The notes: generated by a model not told the origin, from the sequence alone. A DNA stretch of 64,000 nt from an uncultured Collinsella sp. (GCA_958352845.1 CATWQC010000003.1:62001-126000); one strand, 5' to 3'. Positions 40,280 to 49,473 are shown, counted from the first letter of the stretch. Numbers and translations are program-made.

Positions 40280-41119
40280 CTAGGACTCTTGCGGCAGGCG
40301 CTTCTTGCCCTTGCGGGCACGGTTTCTGAAGTTCTCGACGGCCTCTTCCATGCCGAGAGGCACGTAGGTGAGCTCATCGAGGTTTTCGGGCAGGTAGCAG
40401 GCAAGGCTTTGCTCCTGCGCGCGGCCCGCCGCGAGCTGCTCTTCGATGGGTTCCGCGCCGGGCGTAGCGCAAATGCCATAGACGGCGGCGCCCATCTCGC
40501 GCGTGCGGCACTCGTACTCGGTCTCGGGATGCTCGGGATGGTCGCGGCGCACGTCATCGCTTACCCAAAGTGTGTCGTAGCCCGCCGCGGCAAACTGCCC
40601 CAGGGCGTAGTCGCGCAACGGCTTGCTGTCAGTGCGCAGCGTGACGGTAGCGCCGGCTGCAAAGAGCGGACGGTACAGCATTAGGTGGTCGACATGGACG
40701 AGTCGTTTTTTGGCGTACTTGGCCTTGGGCTGCGGCGTGGGAAAGTTGATGGTGATGGCATCGAGCTCGCCTGCGGCAAACAACTGCGGCAGCGATGCGG
40801 CGCCTCGGGGCAGGACGAGTGCGTTGGTCAGTTCCTGCTCGCAGATTTTCTGTGCGGCATAGGCGATGCAGATGGGCTCCTGGTCCATACCGACAAAGAG
40901 CGTGTTCGGCTCGCGGGTGGCGCGCTCTACCAGGTACGTTCCCTTGCCACAGCCAAGATCCAGGTGAAGGTGTTCGAAGGGCTTGCTGCCAACTGGCGCG
41001 CAGGCCTCGCGCCAATCCCCGGCATATGCCTCGGGGTTCGTCTCAATCGCATCGGCGTAGCGCTCCAAGCGCTCCTCGAGCACAAAGTTCTTAGGCGTGC
41101 GAACGTGGACGGCTCCCAT
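40280..41119 (-). CDS. trmB: tRNA (guanine-N7-)-methyltransferase TrmB
   Basis: A 279-residue SAM methyltransferase that makes m7G46 in tRNA. Motif I is HLDLGCGKGTYLVE; the family's substrate motif appears as INFPTPQPKAKYAKKRLVH (usually NFPDPWxKxRHxKRR), so two positions differ from the consensus. It has a C-terminal extension of about 60 residues (ENLDELTYVPLGMEEAVENFRNRARKGK) beyond common TrmB length. The ATG at 41119 follows AAGGAG. It stands just downstream of a second methyltransferase gene on the same strand. Confidence 0.87.
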   Translation of the reverse strand: MGAVHVRTPKNFVLEERLERYADAIETNPEAYAGDWREACAPVGSKPFEHLHLDLGCGKGTYLVERATREPNTLFVGMDQEPICIAYAAQKICEQELTNALVLPRGAASLPQLFAAGELDAITINFPTPQPKAKYAKKRLVHVDHLMLYRPLFAAGATVTLRTDSKPLRDYALGQFAAAGYDTLWVSDDVRRDHPEHPETEYECRTREMGAAVYGICATPGAEPIEEQLAAGRAQEQSLACYLPENLDELTYVPLGMEEAVENFRNRARKGKKRLPQES

Positions 41120-41237
41120 GAGGCTCCTTGGTCATAAGTATGGAACGCATAACTGTGCGTTCCGTCAATGGGTTGAAAAAAGGTGGGCATAGTTTGCCCG
41201 AAAGATGCGGTGCGGCTCGGCGGCGAGTCGTCGGTGC

Positions 41238-42110
41238 CTACAGACGCTTGAGAATCACATAGCGGTTGAGCTCGCCGCTACGACCGTCGGCATGGAAGCG
41301 CTCAAGCTCACGCACGGGGACCTCGCCGCTCTTGTAGAACGTACGGACGCCGCGCACAAGGTCGGTAATCTGCTGATCGTCAAAGTGATGGCAATAGCGG
41401 TAGGCGTGGCGGTCGTTTTGCCAGCCAATGAGGTGGTCGCCGGCTTCAAACTGCGCGGAATCGTAACCCTCAAACGGCGGAGTGAGCTCGGCGCGGGCCT
41501 CGGCGCGAACGGCCTTGCGCGCCATGCGCTCGTCGTTCATAAACTCCCAAAAGCTGATGGCGATGATGCCGCCTGGGCGCGTCTGGCGCACCAGAGCGTC
41601 GAGCACGCGTACGCGGTACTCGCACGACGGCACATGGTGCATAAAGCCAAAGCAGACCGAGATGTCGGCGAGCGGGGCGTCGAAAAGCACGTCGGGCGTC
41701 TCGGCGGGGTTGAGCTTCATAAGGGCGTCGAGCACGTCGAGTTCCTGGAAGTGCAGGTTGGGAATGCGCAGCGCGTGGCCATGTGCATCGATGGCCAGGT
41801 CTTGGCACGAGTCGACACCATAGAACTCAAACGGGCAGCTGGCATCTGCCGAGGGGTTTGCGCCATCGACGCCCTTGGCGGCAAGTGCGCCGCCGGCGGC
41901 AAAGTTCTCGAATCGCATATTGCCACAGGCAAGATCGAAGACGCGGACGGGATGCTCGATCGTGGCGACGTCGAGCTGTTCGAGCGCGATATCCATGGTA
42001 CGTACCCAGCCGGGCCACGGGGCCTGGCGCGTATCGGAAAAGGAAGCGGAGTGCTCGCGATAGAACGTGTTGTTGAGCTGGATGAGCGATGAGGCGAAAT
42101 CGCGGTTCAC
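41238..42110 (-). CDS. Class I SAM-dependent methyltransferase, Trm9-like
   Basis: A 290-residue methyltransferase. The start FYREHSASFSDTRQAPWPGW matches the pattern seen in Trm9/ALKBH8-type tRNA methyltransferases (aromatic, FsxTR, then PW). Motif I is VFDLACGNMRFENF, the acidic strand FEFYGVDSCQ, a CFGFMHHVPSCEYRVRVLDALV post-motif II region with the HH pair, and RPGGIIAISFWEF. The GTG at 42110 has GGAGGGAG upstream. Trm9 methylates the carboxymethyl-U34 made by Elp3; an Elp3-like gene is 2 kb away, so a tRNA role is possible. A small-molecule methyltransferase is the alternative. Confidence 0.7.
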   Translation of the reverse strand: MNRDFASSLIQLNNTFYREHSASFSDTRQAPWPGWVRTMDIALEQLDVATIEHPVRVFDLACGNMRFENFAAGGALAAKGVDGANPSADASCPFEFYGVDSCQDLAIDAHGHALRIPNLHFQELDVLDALMKLNPAETPDVLFDAPLADISVCFGFMHHVPSCEYRVRVLDALVRQTRPGGIIAISFWEFMNDERMARKAVRAEARAELTPPFEGYDSAQFEAGDHLIGWQNDRHAYRYCHHFDDQQITDLVRGVRTFYKSGEVPVRELERFHADGRSGELNRYVILKRL

Positions 42111-42377
42111 GGCGCGGAACTCCCTCCGTTAGCGGTGCGAAATAAACAGTACGACCATACTACCGTTAACGCTGCAACGGGGACAACCAAGCTACGGGTC
42201 ATTGCTTTGTTTGGACACATTTCCGCAGCTCATATGTGCCCGCAACCGCCGGTTGTCAAAAATCTCACTAGAATAGGTGGCATGCTTTTGGCGGTGGCGG
42301 ATACATTTTTAACTGTGCAAGGCGCCTTAAGAACAAAAACGGTCCGGCGGCACGGCTGGCATCACATAGGAGGAACC
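42111..42377. other. Divergent intergenic region, methyltransferase / XRE regulator
   Basis: About 265 bases. No repeats or coding frames are supported. TTGTCA (42253-42258) and TAGAAT (42269-42274) are present but only 10 bp apart, so no promoter call is made. Confidence 0.3.
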
Positions 42378-43100
42378 ATGAATGTAGAAACTGCGCAGCG
42401 GCTCGCCGACCTTCGTCGCAGCAAGGGTTTTAGCCAAGAAGGGCTGGCGCGAAAGCTGGGGCTGTCGCGCCAGGCAGTCAGTAAATGGGAGCGCGCGGAG
42501 AGCTCGCCCGATACCGAGAACCTAATCTCGCTCGCCAAACTCTATGGCGTGAGCCTGGACGAGCTGCTCAATCCGAGCGACGAGATCGAGGACGATATCG
42601 AGTTTGAGAACGAGGACCGCGCCCGTCAGCGCGAGGCCGAGGCGGCAGAGCGTGCTCGCACCCATGAGGCGGCGGCGCGCGCTACCGAGGCGGCAACGCA
42701 GGCGAGTGATGCTGCGGCCAAGGCGGCGCAAGCGGCAAGCTGGAGTGCGCAGGCCGCCAATGCCGTTACGGCGCAGGCGACGAGTGGCACCGCGGTTGGC
42801 TCGACTCCGGTGAAGGGCCCGTTCCAGTCGTTCCCGTATTGGGCCGTGTGTTGGCTACTGTTCTTTTTGCTGATGTTCCTGTTTGGTGCCGGCCCCTTTG
42901 CCGCGCTGATCTTCTTTACGATCCCCATCTATCACTGGGTGGCGCGTGCGCTCGATGGCGATTGGGCGCGCGGGGATATCCAGGTTGGTCCGGCGCCGGT
43001 GGTCGCTAGGACTAAGGGGGAGGACGTTTTCACAGCGGTTGACGCTGACATGGCTGCCGCGACCACCGCTGAGTCGAGTGCCAAAGAAGGTGATGAATGA
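42378..43100 (+). CDS. Membrane-anchored XRE-family regulator
   Basis: A 240-residue protein. Residues about 4-60 are a Cro/CI HTH (AQRLADLRRSKGFSQEGLARKLGLSRQAVSKWERAESSPD, LYGVSLDELL). An acidic then Ala-rich coiled coil (about 70-135) leads to two adjacent membrane segments (about 150-200: PYWAVCWLLFFLLMFLFGAGPFAALIFFTIPIYHWV), then a soluble tail. AGGAGG precedes the ATG at 42378. It overlaps the next gene (DUF4097 protein) by 4 nt. A membrane-tethered repressor paired with an envelope protein suggests an envelope-stress sensing pair, but the target genes are not seen. Confidence 0.85.
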   Translation: MNVETAQRLADLRRSKGFSQEGLARKLGLSRQAVSKWERAESSPDTENLISLAKLYGVSLDELLNPSDEIEDDIEFENEDRARQREAEAAERARTHEAAARATEAATQASDAAAKAAQAASWSAQAANAVTAQATSGTAVGSTPVKGPFQSFPYWAVCWLLFFLLMFLFGAGPFAALIFFTIPIYHWVARALDGDWARGDIQVGPAPVVARTKGEDVFTAVDADMAAATTAESSAKEGDE

Positions 43101-43999
43101 TGAAGCTCTCGCATGAGTCTAAGAGGCGCTTGGGCATTGGCATCGGAGCGTTCGTGCTCATCATCGGGCTTGTCTTTGGCACTTCGCGGACATTGATTCA
43201 TTTTGATGGCCCGTGGGACCTCGACGATGTTGTATCCGGGTTGTCTGGTATGGACAATGCGGTTGACGAGGACGATCTTTTGGATAGCGGTAACTATTCC
43301 GCTCGGCCTCAACAGCTTTCGAGCGAAACGTTTGATGCCGACGCGTTCACATCGCTTGACTTGGACGTGACGTCGGGCACGGTCGAGGTCAAACACGTCT
43401 CCGGCGGGCCAGTGCGCGTGATTGAAAGCGGTCGCGTGGCAACGGGGACCGTTGCCTTCGATGCGGCAACCCAGAACCTGGCCGAAATCAAGGGCTCTAC
43501 GCTCAAGATTCGCCAGTTCGATTGCGATGACGAGCGCGCCATTGACCGCACGGTTACCGTCGAACTGCCGCGCAAAGTTGCCGATAACATGGTGGGCATT
43601 ACAGCGAATGTAGGATCGGGTGATCTGACGGTCGCGGGCATTGCGTGTCATGACCTCAACCTGACTCTGGACTCGGGAGACGTTGAGTTTACGGGCACCG
43701 TGACCGATACCCTGAATGCCGAGGTCGGTTCGGGCGATGTGACGTTCGAGCTTTACCCGGCCCCCACGAAGTCGATGGACGTGAGTGTGGGCTCGGGCGA
43801 TGTGGAGATGACGGTTCCGAACTCGACGGGCTTTAAGGCGAGCCTCACCTTGGGCAGCGGCGACTTCGAGAGCGATTTCCTTCCGCTTGGCTACGACGGC
43901 GAGACCATTTTGAATCTTGAATTCGATAACGGTGACAAGTCTGCCACGTATCGTTTTGAGGTCGGTTCGGGCGACATGTCGTTTGATTCGGAGTATTGA
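43097..43999 (+). CDS. DUF4097-family membrane-anchored beta-strand protein
   Basis: A 300-residue protein with one N-terminal membrane anchor (residues about 11-30, IGIGAFVLIIGLVFG) and an external right-handed beta-repeat domain. Repeated GSGD motifs mark the turns: NVGSGDLTVAG, LDSGDVEFTG, EVGSGDVTFEL, SVGSGDVEMTV, LGSGDFESDF and EVGSGDMSF, typical of DUF4097 (adhesin-like). Its start overlaps the stop of the XRE regulator gene (ATGA), so the two are translationally coupled. The family often partners with membrane regulators; the precise role is unknown. Confidence 0.87.
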   Translation: MMKLSHESKRRLGIGIGAFVLIIGLVFGTSRTLIHFDGPWDLDDVVSGLSGMDNAVDEDDLLDSGNYSARPQQLSSETFDADAFTSLDLDVTSGTVEVKHVSGGPVRVIESGRVATGTVAFDAATQNLAEIKGSTLKIRQFDCDDERAIDRTVTVELPRKVADNMVGITANVGSGDLTVAGIACHDLNLTLDSGDVEFTGTVTDTLNAEVGSGDVTFELYPAPTKSMDVSVGSGDVEMTVPNSTGFKASLTLGSGDFESDFLPLGYDGETILNLEFDNGDKSATYRFEVGSGDMSFDSEY

Positions 44000-44095
44000 G
44001 GCAGACGAAAGCCTAGGCGAAGATATAGACGCGCTGTTTGATGAAGGCGCCGAAGCCGAGATCGGCTCCGGCGCCTTTGCCTTTACAATGGGGGC

Positions 44096-46003
44096 ATGGA
44101 ACAGATTATCTTGAACATACTCGAGGCTCTGCGTCGCGGCGAGACCGTGGATGACAAAGCGCTCGTCAAACTGATACATGCCGAGGCGCGCCGTGAGGGT
44201 GCCGACAAACGCGATTTGGCCAAGCGCCGTCTGCTGCCGTTCTACCAGCGGGTTAAACGTGAGGAGCCGGCTCGTTGGGCTGGGTGGAATGTCGATGCCG
44301 AGCTGGAACGTCAACTGCTGCAGGTGCTGCGTATGAAGCCTCGTCGCACGGCTTCGGGCGTGGCAACCATTACCGTCATCACCAAGCCGTGGCCGTGCTC
44401 GGGCGATTGCCTGTTTTGCCCCAACGATCTGCGCATGCCCAAGAGCTATCTGCACGCCGAGCCAGCATGCGCCCGTGCGGAGCAAAACTGCTTCGACCCG
44501 TATCTGCAGGTGAGCGCCCGTTTGACGGCGCTTTCGCAGATGGGGCATGCGACCGATAAGATAGAGCTCATCGTGCTCGGTGGCACCTGGAGCGACTATC
44601 CGGAAGGGTATCAGACGTGGTTTATGTCGGAGCTTTTCCGTGCGCTCAATGACGATGCCGTCGCCGGCGTGGCGGCAAACCCCATGTTGGCGCGTCCAGG
44701 CATCAGCCGTGCCGAGGCGGGGCGCCTGCTCGATAGCGCTCCCGCCGATGCCCTGCCGCCGGTGGTGGCAAAGCGCCGCGAGCGCTATCGGGCCGCCGGC
44801 ATTGCGACAGACGAGGTCGAGCTTGCTGCCGGCGTTGCCGACGAGCAAGGACGTGTGGATGCTGCTGTGGGCGGCTATAACCGCGCGGTGCGTCGTCTGT
44901 ATGGTCCCGGTACGCCGTGGGGCGAGGTCGCCGAGTGGCAGACGGCAACGATGGAGGAACTTGAGCATCAGCAGCGCATCAACGAGACGGCGAAGCATCG
45001 CGTGGTGGGGCTCGTTATCGAGACACGCCCCGATGCCGTAACGCCGCAGGCCCTCACACTTATCCGCCGCTTGGGCTGCACCAAGATTCAGATGGGTATT
45101 CAGAGTCTTGACCAGCATCTACTCGATATCAACGAGCGCCGCATTTCGGTGGCGCAGATCGAGCGGGCGTTTTCGCTCGCGCGCCTGTTTGGCTTTAAGA
45201 TCCACGCGCACTTTATGCTCAACTTGCTGGGCGCCACGCCTGATGGGGACAAGCGCGACTACGAGCGCTTTATGACCGAGGGCGCCTTTATGCCCGACGA
45301 GGTCAAGGTCTACCCGTGCGCGCTCATCGAGGGCTCGCGTCTGGTGGGCTGTTACGAGCGTGGCGAGTGGCGCCCCTATACCGAGGACGAGCTGCTCGAT
45401 GTGTTGGCCGACGACATCGTGGTGACGCCGGCGTTCTGCCGCATCAGCCGCATGATCCGCGACTTTAGCTCCGATGACATCATGGTGGGCAACAAGAAAC
45501 CCAACCTGCGCCAGCTCGTTGAGAACCGCCTGGCTGCTCGGGGTGACGGTGCGACGGTGCGTGAGATTCGCTATCGCGAGATCAGCACGGCGGGCGCCGA
45601 CCTGGACGAGTTGACCCTTGACGAGGAAGTGGCGTACGAGACGCCGGTGACGCACGAGCGCTTTTTGCAGTGGGTGACACCGCAGGGCAAAATCGCGGGC
45701 TTTTTGCGCTTGTCGCTGCCCGACCGCGCGTTTGTTGCCGCGCATGCGGACGAGTTGCCGACGGTGTCGGACGAGGCGATGATTCGCGAGGTTCACGTGT
45801 ATGGCATGGCGGCGCGCGTGGGCGATCAAGGCCAGGCGGCGCAGCATCACGGGTTGGGGCGTTTGCTCATAGAGCGTGCGTGCGAGATTGCCCGGGATGC
45901 GGGTTATGCGCGTGTCAACGTGATTAGCGCGATTGGCACACGTGAGTACTATCGTCATCTTGGATTTTATGACCATGGCCTTTATCTGCAAAAGGAGCTC
46001 TAG
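44096..46003 (+). CDS. elp3: Elp3-like radical SAM / GNAT enzyme (tRNA U34 modification)
   Basis: A 635-residue protein of the Elp3 family, which makes the 5-carboxymethyl group on tRNA wobble uridine from acetyl-CoA. The radical SAM cluster motif is PCSGDCLFC (Cys101, Cys105, Cys108, i.e. CX3CX2C). Elp3 landmarks follow: FDPYLQVSARLTALSQMGH, KIELIVLGGTWSDYPEGYQ, VVGLVIETRPD, LGCTKIQMGIQSL and KVYPCALIEGSRL. An insert of about 100 residues lies between the barrel halves. The C-terminal GNAT domain has REVHVYGMAARV, QHHGLGRLLIERACEIARDAG and IGTREYYRHLGF. The next gene starts right at its stop. Interaction with a Trm9-like methyltransferase is inferred only from proximity. Confidence 0.9.
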   Translation: MEQIILNILEALRRGETVDDKALVKLIHAEARREGADKRDLAKRRLLPFYQRVKREEPARWAGWNVDAELERQLLQVLRMKPRRTASGVATITVITKPWPCSGDCLFCPNDLRMPKSYLHAEPACARAEQNCFDPYLQVSARLTALSQMGHATDKIELIVLGGTWSDYPEGYQTWFMSELFRALNDDAVAGVAANPMLARPGISRAEAGRLLDSAPADALPPVVAKRRERYRAAGIATDEVELAAGVADEQGRVDAAVGGYNRAVRRLYGPGTPWGEVAEWQTATMEELEHQQRINETAKHRVVGLVIETRPDAVTPQALTLIRRLGCTKIQMGIQSLDQHLLDINERRISVAQIERAFSLARLFGFKIHAHFMLNLLGATPDGDKRDYERFMTEGAFMPDEVKVYPCALIEGSRLVGCYERGEWRPYTEDELLDVLADDIVVTPAFCRISRMIRDFSSDDIMVGNKKPNLRQLVENRLAARGDGATVREIRYREISTAGADLDELTLDEEVAYETPVTHERFLQWVTPQGKIAGFLRLSLPDRAFVAAHADELPTVSDEAMIREVHVYGMAARVGDQGQAAQHHGLGRLLIERACEIARDAGYARVNVISAIGTREYYRHLGFYDHGLYLQKEL

Positions 46004-46882
46004 ATGAACAAGCCGAGTGTTTCTGCCGGCGTCGTTGCCGGCGTTGCTCTGGGGGCCGCGGCGCTTGGCGCGGCCGCTGTCGCTGTCCGTGCTGCCTGTC
46101 TGCAGGTTGCGCGAACCCGCAATGGGTTGGCGCGTGTGAAACGCGTGCACGATGAGGGCGGCGACGAAGTCCGTGCATTGGTGCAAGGCGGCGTTTACCA
46201 AAGCGCAAGCTACGTTGGCGAGCGTTGGGCGGAGCCCGTCTTTGCGTACTATCGCGCGTTTGACGACGTGTTTGAGGCTGAGGACGCAATGCGTGATGCT
46301 TACGGGCATGGTATCGACCGTATGCTCATGCTGGGCGGCGGCGGGTTTGCCTATCCCAAGTTTGCACTGATGTCGCACGAGAGCTTGCGCATGGACGTCA
46401 TTGAGTACGATGCCGAGATTACGCGCCTGGCGCGCCGTTGGTTCTACCTGGACGAGCTGGAGCGCACGGTGGGCGATCGCCTGCGAGTGATTACCGCTGA
46501 GGCTCGCTCGTATCTGGGCGTGACGAGCGTGGGTCATCGTCGCTACGACGTGGTCGTGAGCGATTGCTTTGGCGGTGCCGAGCCCGTACGCGAGCTGGCG
46601 ACGGTTGAGGCATTGCGTTTGGTGCGAGGCAGCCTGAACCCCGGGGGCATCTATGTTGCCAATATCGTGAGTGCGAACAGGGGGAGCGACGTGACGTTCC
46701 TGCGCGATTGCGTTGCCGCGGCACTCGAGGTATTCGCCCACGCCTGGGTGGTCCCATGCGGCGATGCGGAGTTCGGCGGCGAGGAGAACTACCTGCTCAT
46801 CGCCAGCGACGGCGACTATGTCTTTGCCGAAGCTGTGCCCTTCGACACCGACTTCCTCGGCACCGTCCTTCACGACAAGTAA
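46004..46882 (+). CDS. Spermidine-synthase-like methyltransferase-fold protein with membrane anchor
   Basis: A 292-residue protein. Residues about 10-35 are a single hydrophobic segment rich in Ala/Val/Gly. The rest is a Rossmann fold of the spermidine synthase type: MLMLGGGGFAYPKFAL (SAM/dcSAM site), MDVIEYDAEITRLAR, and YDVVVSDCFGG where synthases have the catalytic Asp region. The N-terminal beta domain of true spermidine synthases is missing, so polyamine synthesis is uncertain. The ATG directly follows the elp3-like stop (TAG ATG), with AAAGGAG inside that gene, so the two are coupled. The role is unknown. Confidence 0.8.
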   Translation: MNKPSVSAGVVAGVALGAAALGAAAVAVRAACLQVARTRNGLARVKRVHDEGGDEVRALVQGGVYQSASYVGERWAEPVFAYYRAFDDVFEAEDAMRDAYGHGIDRMLMLGGGGFAYPKFALMSHESLRMDVIEYDAEITRLARRWFYLDELERTVGDRLRVITAEARSYLGVTSVGHRRYDVVVSDCFGGAEPVRELATVEALRLVRGSLNPGGIYVANIVSANRGSDVTFLRDCVAAALEVFAHAWVVPCGDAEFGGEENYLLIASDGDYVFAEAVPFDTDFLGTVLHDK

Positions 46883-46908
46883 GTCTCTCCGTCCCAAAAA
46901 GACGGGTC

Positions 46909-49353
46909 TTAGGCGTGGTCGCTCCAGCTGCGGACACGCTGCTTCATGCCCTCTATGTCGAGCACGCCTTCGGCAAAGCCCTTGCGCACGAGCTCTTCGG
47001 GAACAAACTCGTCGTAGCGGTCAAAATAAGGCACCTCGCCGGGATAGACGAGCTCGATGGGATCGAAGTCCTTCTCGGCCTCGGCGGCGAGCACCTCAAA
47101 GAACGTCTCCTCGTCGGCCTTCATCTTAAACTGCATAAAGTACGGGCGTGATGGGTCGAGTCCGCGAAGGCCCAACTCCGCGGCACATTTAATCTTGAGC
47201 ATGCGCTCGAGGGCCAAAAAGGCGTAGCTGCCCAGCCAGGGGAAGAGCACCCAGGTATCGCCGCCCAGGTTAATGAGCGGTTTAGTTCCCGCGCCCGAAA
47301 TCTCGGCCGTATGACGAGCCTGCGCAAGGCGGGCCCGTGCGTTACCCATAAGGTACGGATACGCGGTGTGTTCGTTGAGCGCCTTGCGCATGCGCTCGAG
47401 TACGTGTGTATTGATGTCACCGGGACAGTCGCCAAAGTAGGCCGGCACCCGGCCCTTGACCTGCGTGGCAAAGACGGTATGACGCTTCCAGTCCACTTCC
47501 TCGACAATCCAGCAGTGTCCGGCGATGGCGATGCGCTCACCGGGCGGTGGCGGATTGACGATCGTGCCCAGCTCGGCCGATTCGCTCCGGACGGTAAACT
47601 CCTCGTTTTCCTGGAACACGGCGTAGAACTTAAAGTTGTTGATGATGCGCTCGCCCGCGAGACCCACGATGAGCCCGCCACCTTCGGTGACCTGGATATG
47701 GTCGATCTTAATGAGGTGACGTAGCAGCACACGGTAATCGTCTGCCGAGACACGGTGGAAATAGCTGAGCGAGAGCACGCGCTGGGCAAGTTCGGCCGGC
47801 GTGAGCTCGCCGGTGCTGGCGAGGGTCGACATAGTCTGGTGATAGAGCAGACTGTAAGGGAGTCGATCGAGCTCGGGCGGCTCGACCCACTTTTCCTCGC
47901 GATAGAGTTGTACGAGCGCGATACCCTGCAGGAGCTTCCACGGAATGGTCTCGGGCATCATCGTACGCGGCTCGGGCTCTTCCTCGCGCATGACAAACCA
48001 CATCTCGGGCGGAAGATCGCGGCGCCCCGTGCGGCCCATTCGCTGCAAAAAGGAGCTGACGGTAAACGGCGCATCGATCTGAAACGCACGCTCCAGACGG
48101 CCGATATCGATGCCGAGTTCCAGCGTAGAGGTGGTAACGGTCGTCTGTGCCTGTTCCTCGTCGCGCATAAGCTCTTCTGCCGTCTCACGCAACGATGCCG
48201 AAAGATTGCCGTGATGGATGAGGAAACGGTCGGGCTCGTGTCGACTTTCGCAGTAGCTGCGCAGCATGGAGCATACGGCCTCCGCCTCTTCGCGCGAGTT
48301 GGCAAAGACCAGGCACTTGCGGCCGCGGGTGTGTTCGAAGATATAGCCCATGCCGGGGTCGGCGTTGTCTGGTGCTGTGTCGGTGGGGTTGAGTAATGCC
48401 TGTTCGGGTGCTCGGGGAATGTCGACTTCGCCCTCGGGGGCCGAGGAAGCGCGACTGTCCTTGGGGGCAGCCTTGCCCCGTGCCTGCTCGCGACGTTGGC
48501 GGCGTTCCTCCTGTGTGAGTTGTCCGCTATGGCGCATGTCTTGGGTGCTGACGGGCAGTGCCGCGGGTGCCGCTGCCTCAATGCGCTCGCATGCAAGCAC
48601 TTCGGCCTCTTGAGGACCCATGCTCTTGAATCCCCGCTGCTGCGCCTGGGGACCCGAGTTGTAGAAGTGCTCCATGGAGATACGCCACACGCGGCGCGGT
48701 TCCTCAAAACGAGGGATAACGCAGTCGCGTCCCGTTCCCTGCGAGAGAAAGGCACCCGTGCGCTCGGGGTCGCCGATGGTAGCCGAAAGGCCAATGCGGC
48801 GGGGTTGTACGCCGGCCATGCGCGACAGGCGCTCAATAAGGCAGAGCGTCTGCCCGCCTCGATCGCCGCGCACAAGCGAATGGACCTCGTCGATGACGAC
48901 GTAGCGCAGATCGCAGAACATGCGCGGAATCGCCATGTGCTTATGGATCAAGAGCGCCTCGAGCGACTCGGGCGTAATCTGCAAGATACCGCTCGGCTTT
49001 TTGATGAGCTTTGCCTTGTGCGACTGCGAAACGTCGCCATGCCAGTGCCAGACGGGGATGTCGGCTTCTTCGCACAGGTCATTGAGACGGACGAACTGAT
49101 CGTTGATGAGCGCCTTGAGGGGGCCAATGTAGAGGGCGCCCACGCTTGCGGGCGGGTTCTCCCAAAACTCGGTCAGGATGGGAAAGAAGGCCGCTTCGGT
49201 TTTGCCGGAAGCTGTGGATGCCGTTAGGAGCACATTGTCTTGTGTGTTAAAGATGGCATCTGCTGCCGCAACCTGGATAGAGCGCAGACTCTCCCAATCG
49301 TGGGAGTAGATGAAGTCTTGGATAAACGGGGCGTAGCGGTCAAAGGCGTTCAC
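46909..49353 (-). CDS. Lhr/BrxHI-like DEAD/DEAH helicase
   Basis: An 814-residue superfamily 2 helicase, third gene of the TerB-N/C - BrxD-like - helicase set. Motif I is TASTASGKTEAAF (about residue 45), motif Ia GPLKALINDQ, motif II VVIDEVHSL, motif III LSATIGD, motif V TSTLELGIDIG and motif VI QRMGRTGRR. Between the RecA domains lies an unusual linker (about 260-340) rich in Ala, Gln, Arg and Pro, probably disordered. The C-terminal third has Lhr-like winged-helix and beta regions. The GTG at 49353 follows AGAGGAGG; upstream codons lie in a repeat. Family members pair with BrxD in BREX type 2 loci. Likely a DNA helicase. Confidence 0.88.
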   Translation of the reverse strand: MNAFDRYAPFIQDFIYSHDWESLRSIQVAAADAIFNTQDNVLLTASTASGKTEAAFFPILTEFWENPPASVGALYIGPLKALINDQFVRLNDLCEEADIPVWHWHGDVSQSHKAKLIKKPSGILQITPESLEALLIHKHMAIPRMFCDLRYVVIDEVHSLVRGDRGGQTLCLIERLSRMAGVQPRRIGLSATIGDPERTGAFLSQGTGRDCVIPRFEEPRRVWRISMEHFYNSGPQAQQRGFKSMGPQEAEVLACERIEAAAPAALPVSTQDMRHSGQLTQEERRQRREQARGKAAPKDSRASSAPEGEVDIPRAPEQALLNPTDTAPDNADPGMGYIFEHTRGRKCLVFANSREEAEAVCSMLRSYCESRHEPDRFLIHHGNLSASLRETAEELMRDEEQAQTTVTTSTLELGIDIGRLERAFQIDAPFTVSSFLQRMGRTGRRDLPPEMWFVMREEEPEPRTMMPETIPWKLLQGIALVQLYREEKWVEPPELDRLPYSLLYHQTMSTLASTGELTPAELAQRVLSLSYFHRVSADDYRVLLRHLIKIDHIQVTEGGGLIVGLAGERIINNFKFYAVFQENEEFTVRSESAELGTIVNPPPPGERIAIAGHCWIVEEVDWKRHTVFATQVKGRVPAYFGDCPGDINTHVLERMRKALNEHTAYPYLMGNARARLAQARHTAEISGAGTKPLINLGGDTWVLFPWLGSYAFLALERMLKIKCAAELGLRGLDPSRPYFMQFKMKADEETFFEVLAAEAEKDFDPIELVYPGEVPYFDRYDEFVPEELVRKGFAEGVLDIEGMKQRVRSWSDHA

Positions 49354-49420
49354 GGGGCCTCCTCTCAAAAACGAATCTCTCAGCGCGGCTGGCAACGGCT
49401 TGCTGCATGACTGCCTCAAC

Positions 49421-49473
49421 GTTTTCCCAGATAAAACCTGCCAAAATAAACCTGTCCCTTTTTGGCAGGTTAG
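49421..49473 (-). repeat. Palindromic intergenic repeat, copy 2
   Basis: On the minus strand it reads ACCTGCCAAAAAGGGACAGG, then TTTATTTTGGCAGG and TTTTATCTGGG, matching copy 1 at 26495-26550 across the whole unit. It overlaps the stop codon of the BrxD-like gene and separates it from the helicase gene. Confidence 0.75.

Noticed and set aside
42932..45118. 728-codon minus-strand frame opposite the DUF4097 and elp3 genes
   Set aside because: Arg/His/Ala-rich shadow of real genes on the other strand; it crosses their boundaries.
45119..46897. 592-codon minus-strand frame opposite elp3 and the spermidine-synthase-like gene
   Set aside because: Same reason: antisense shadow spanning two well-supported genes.
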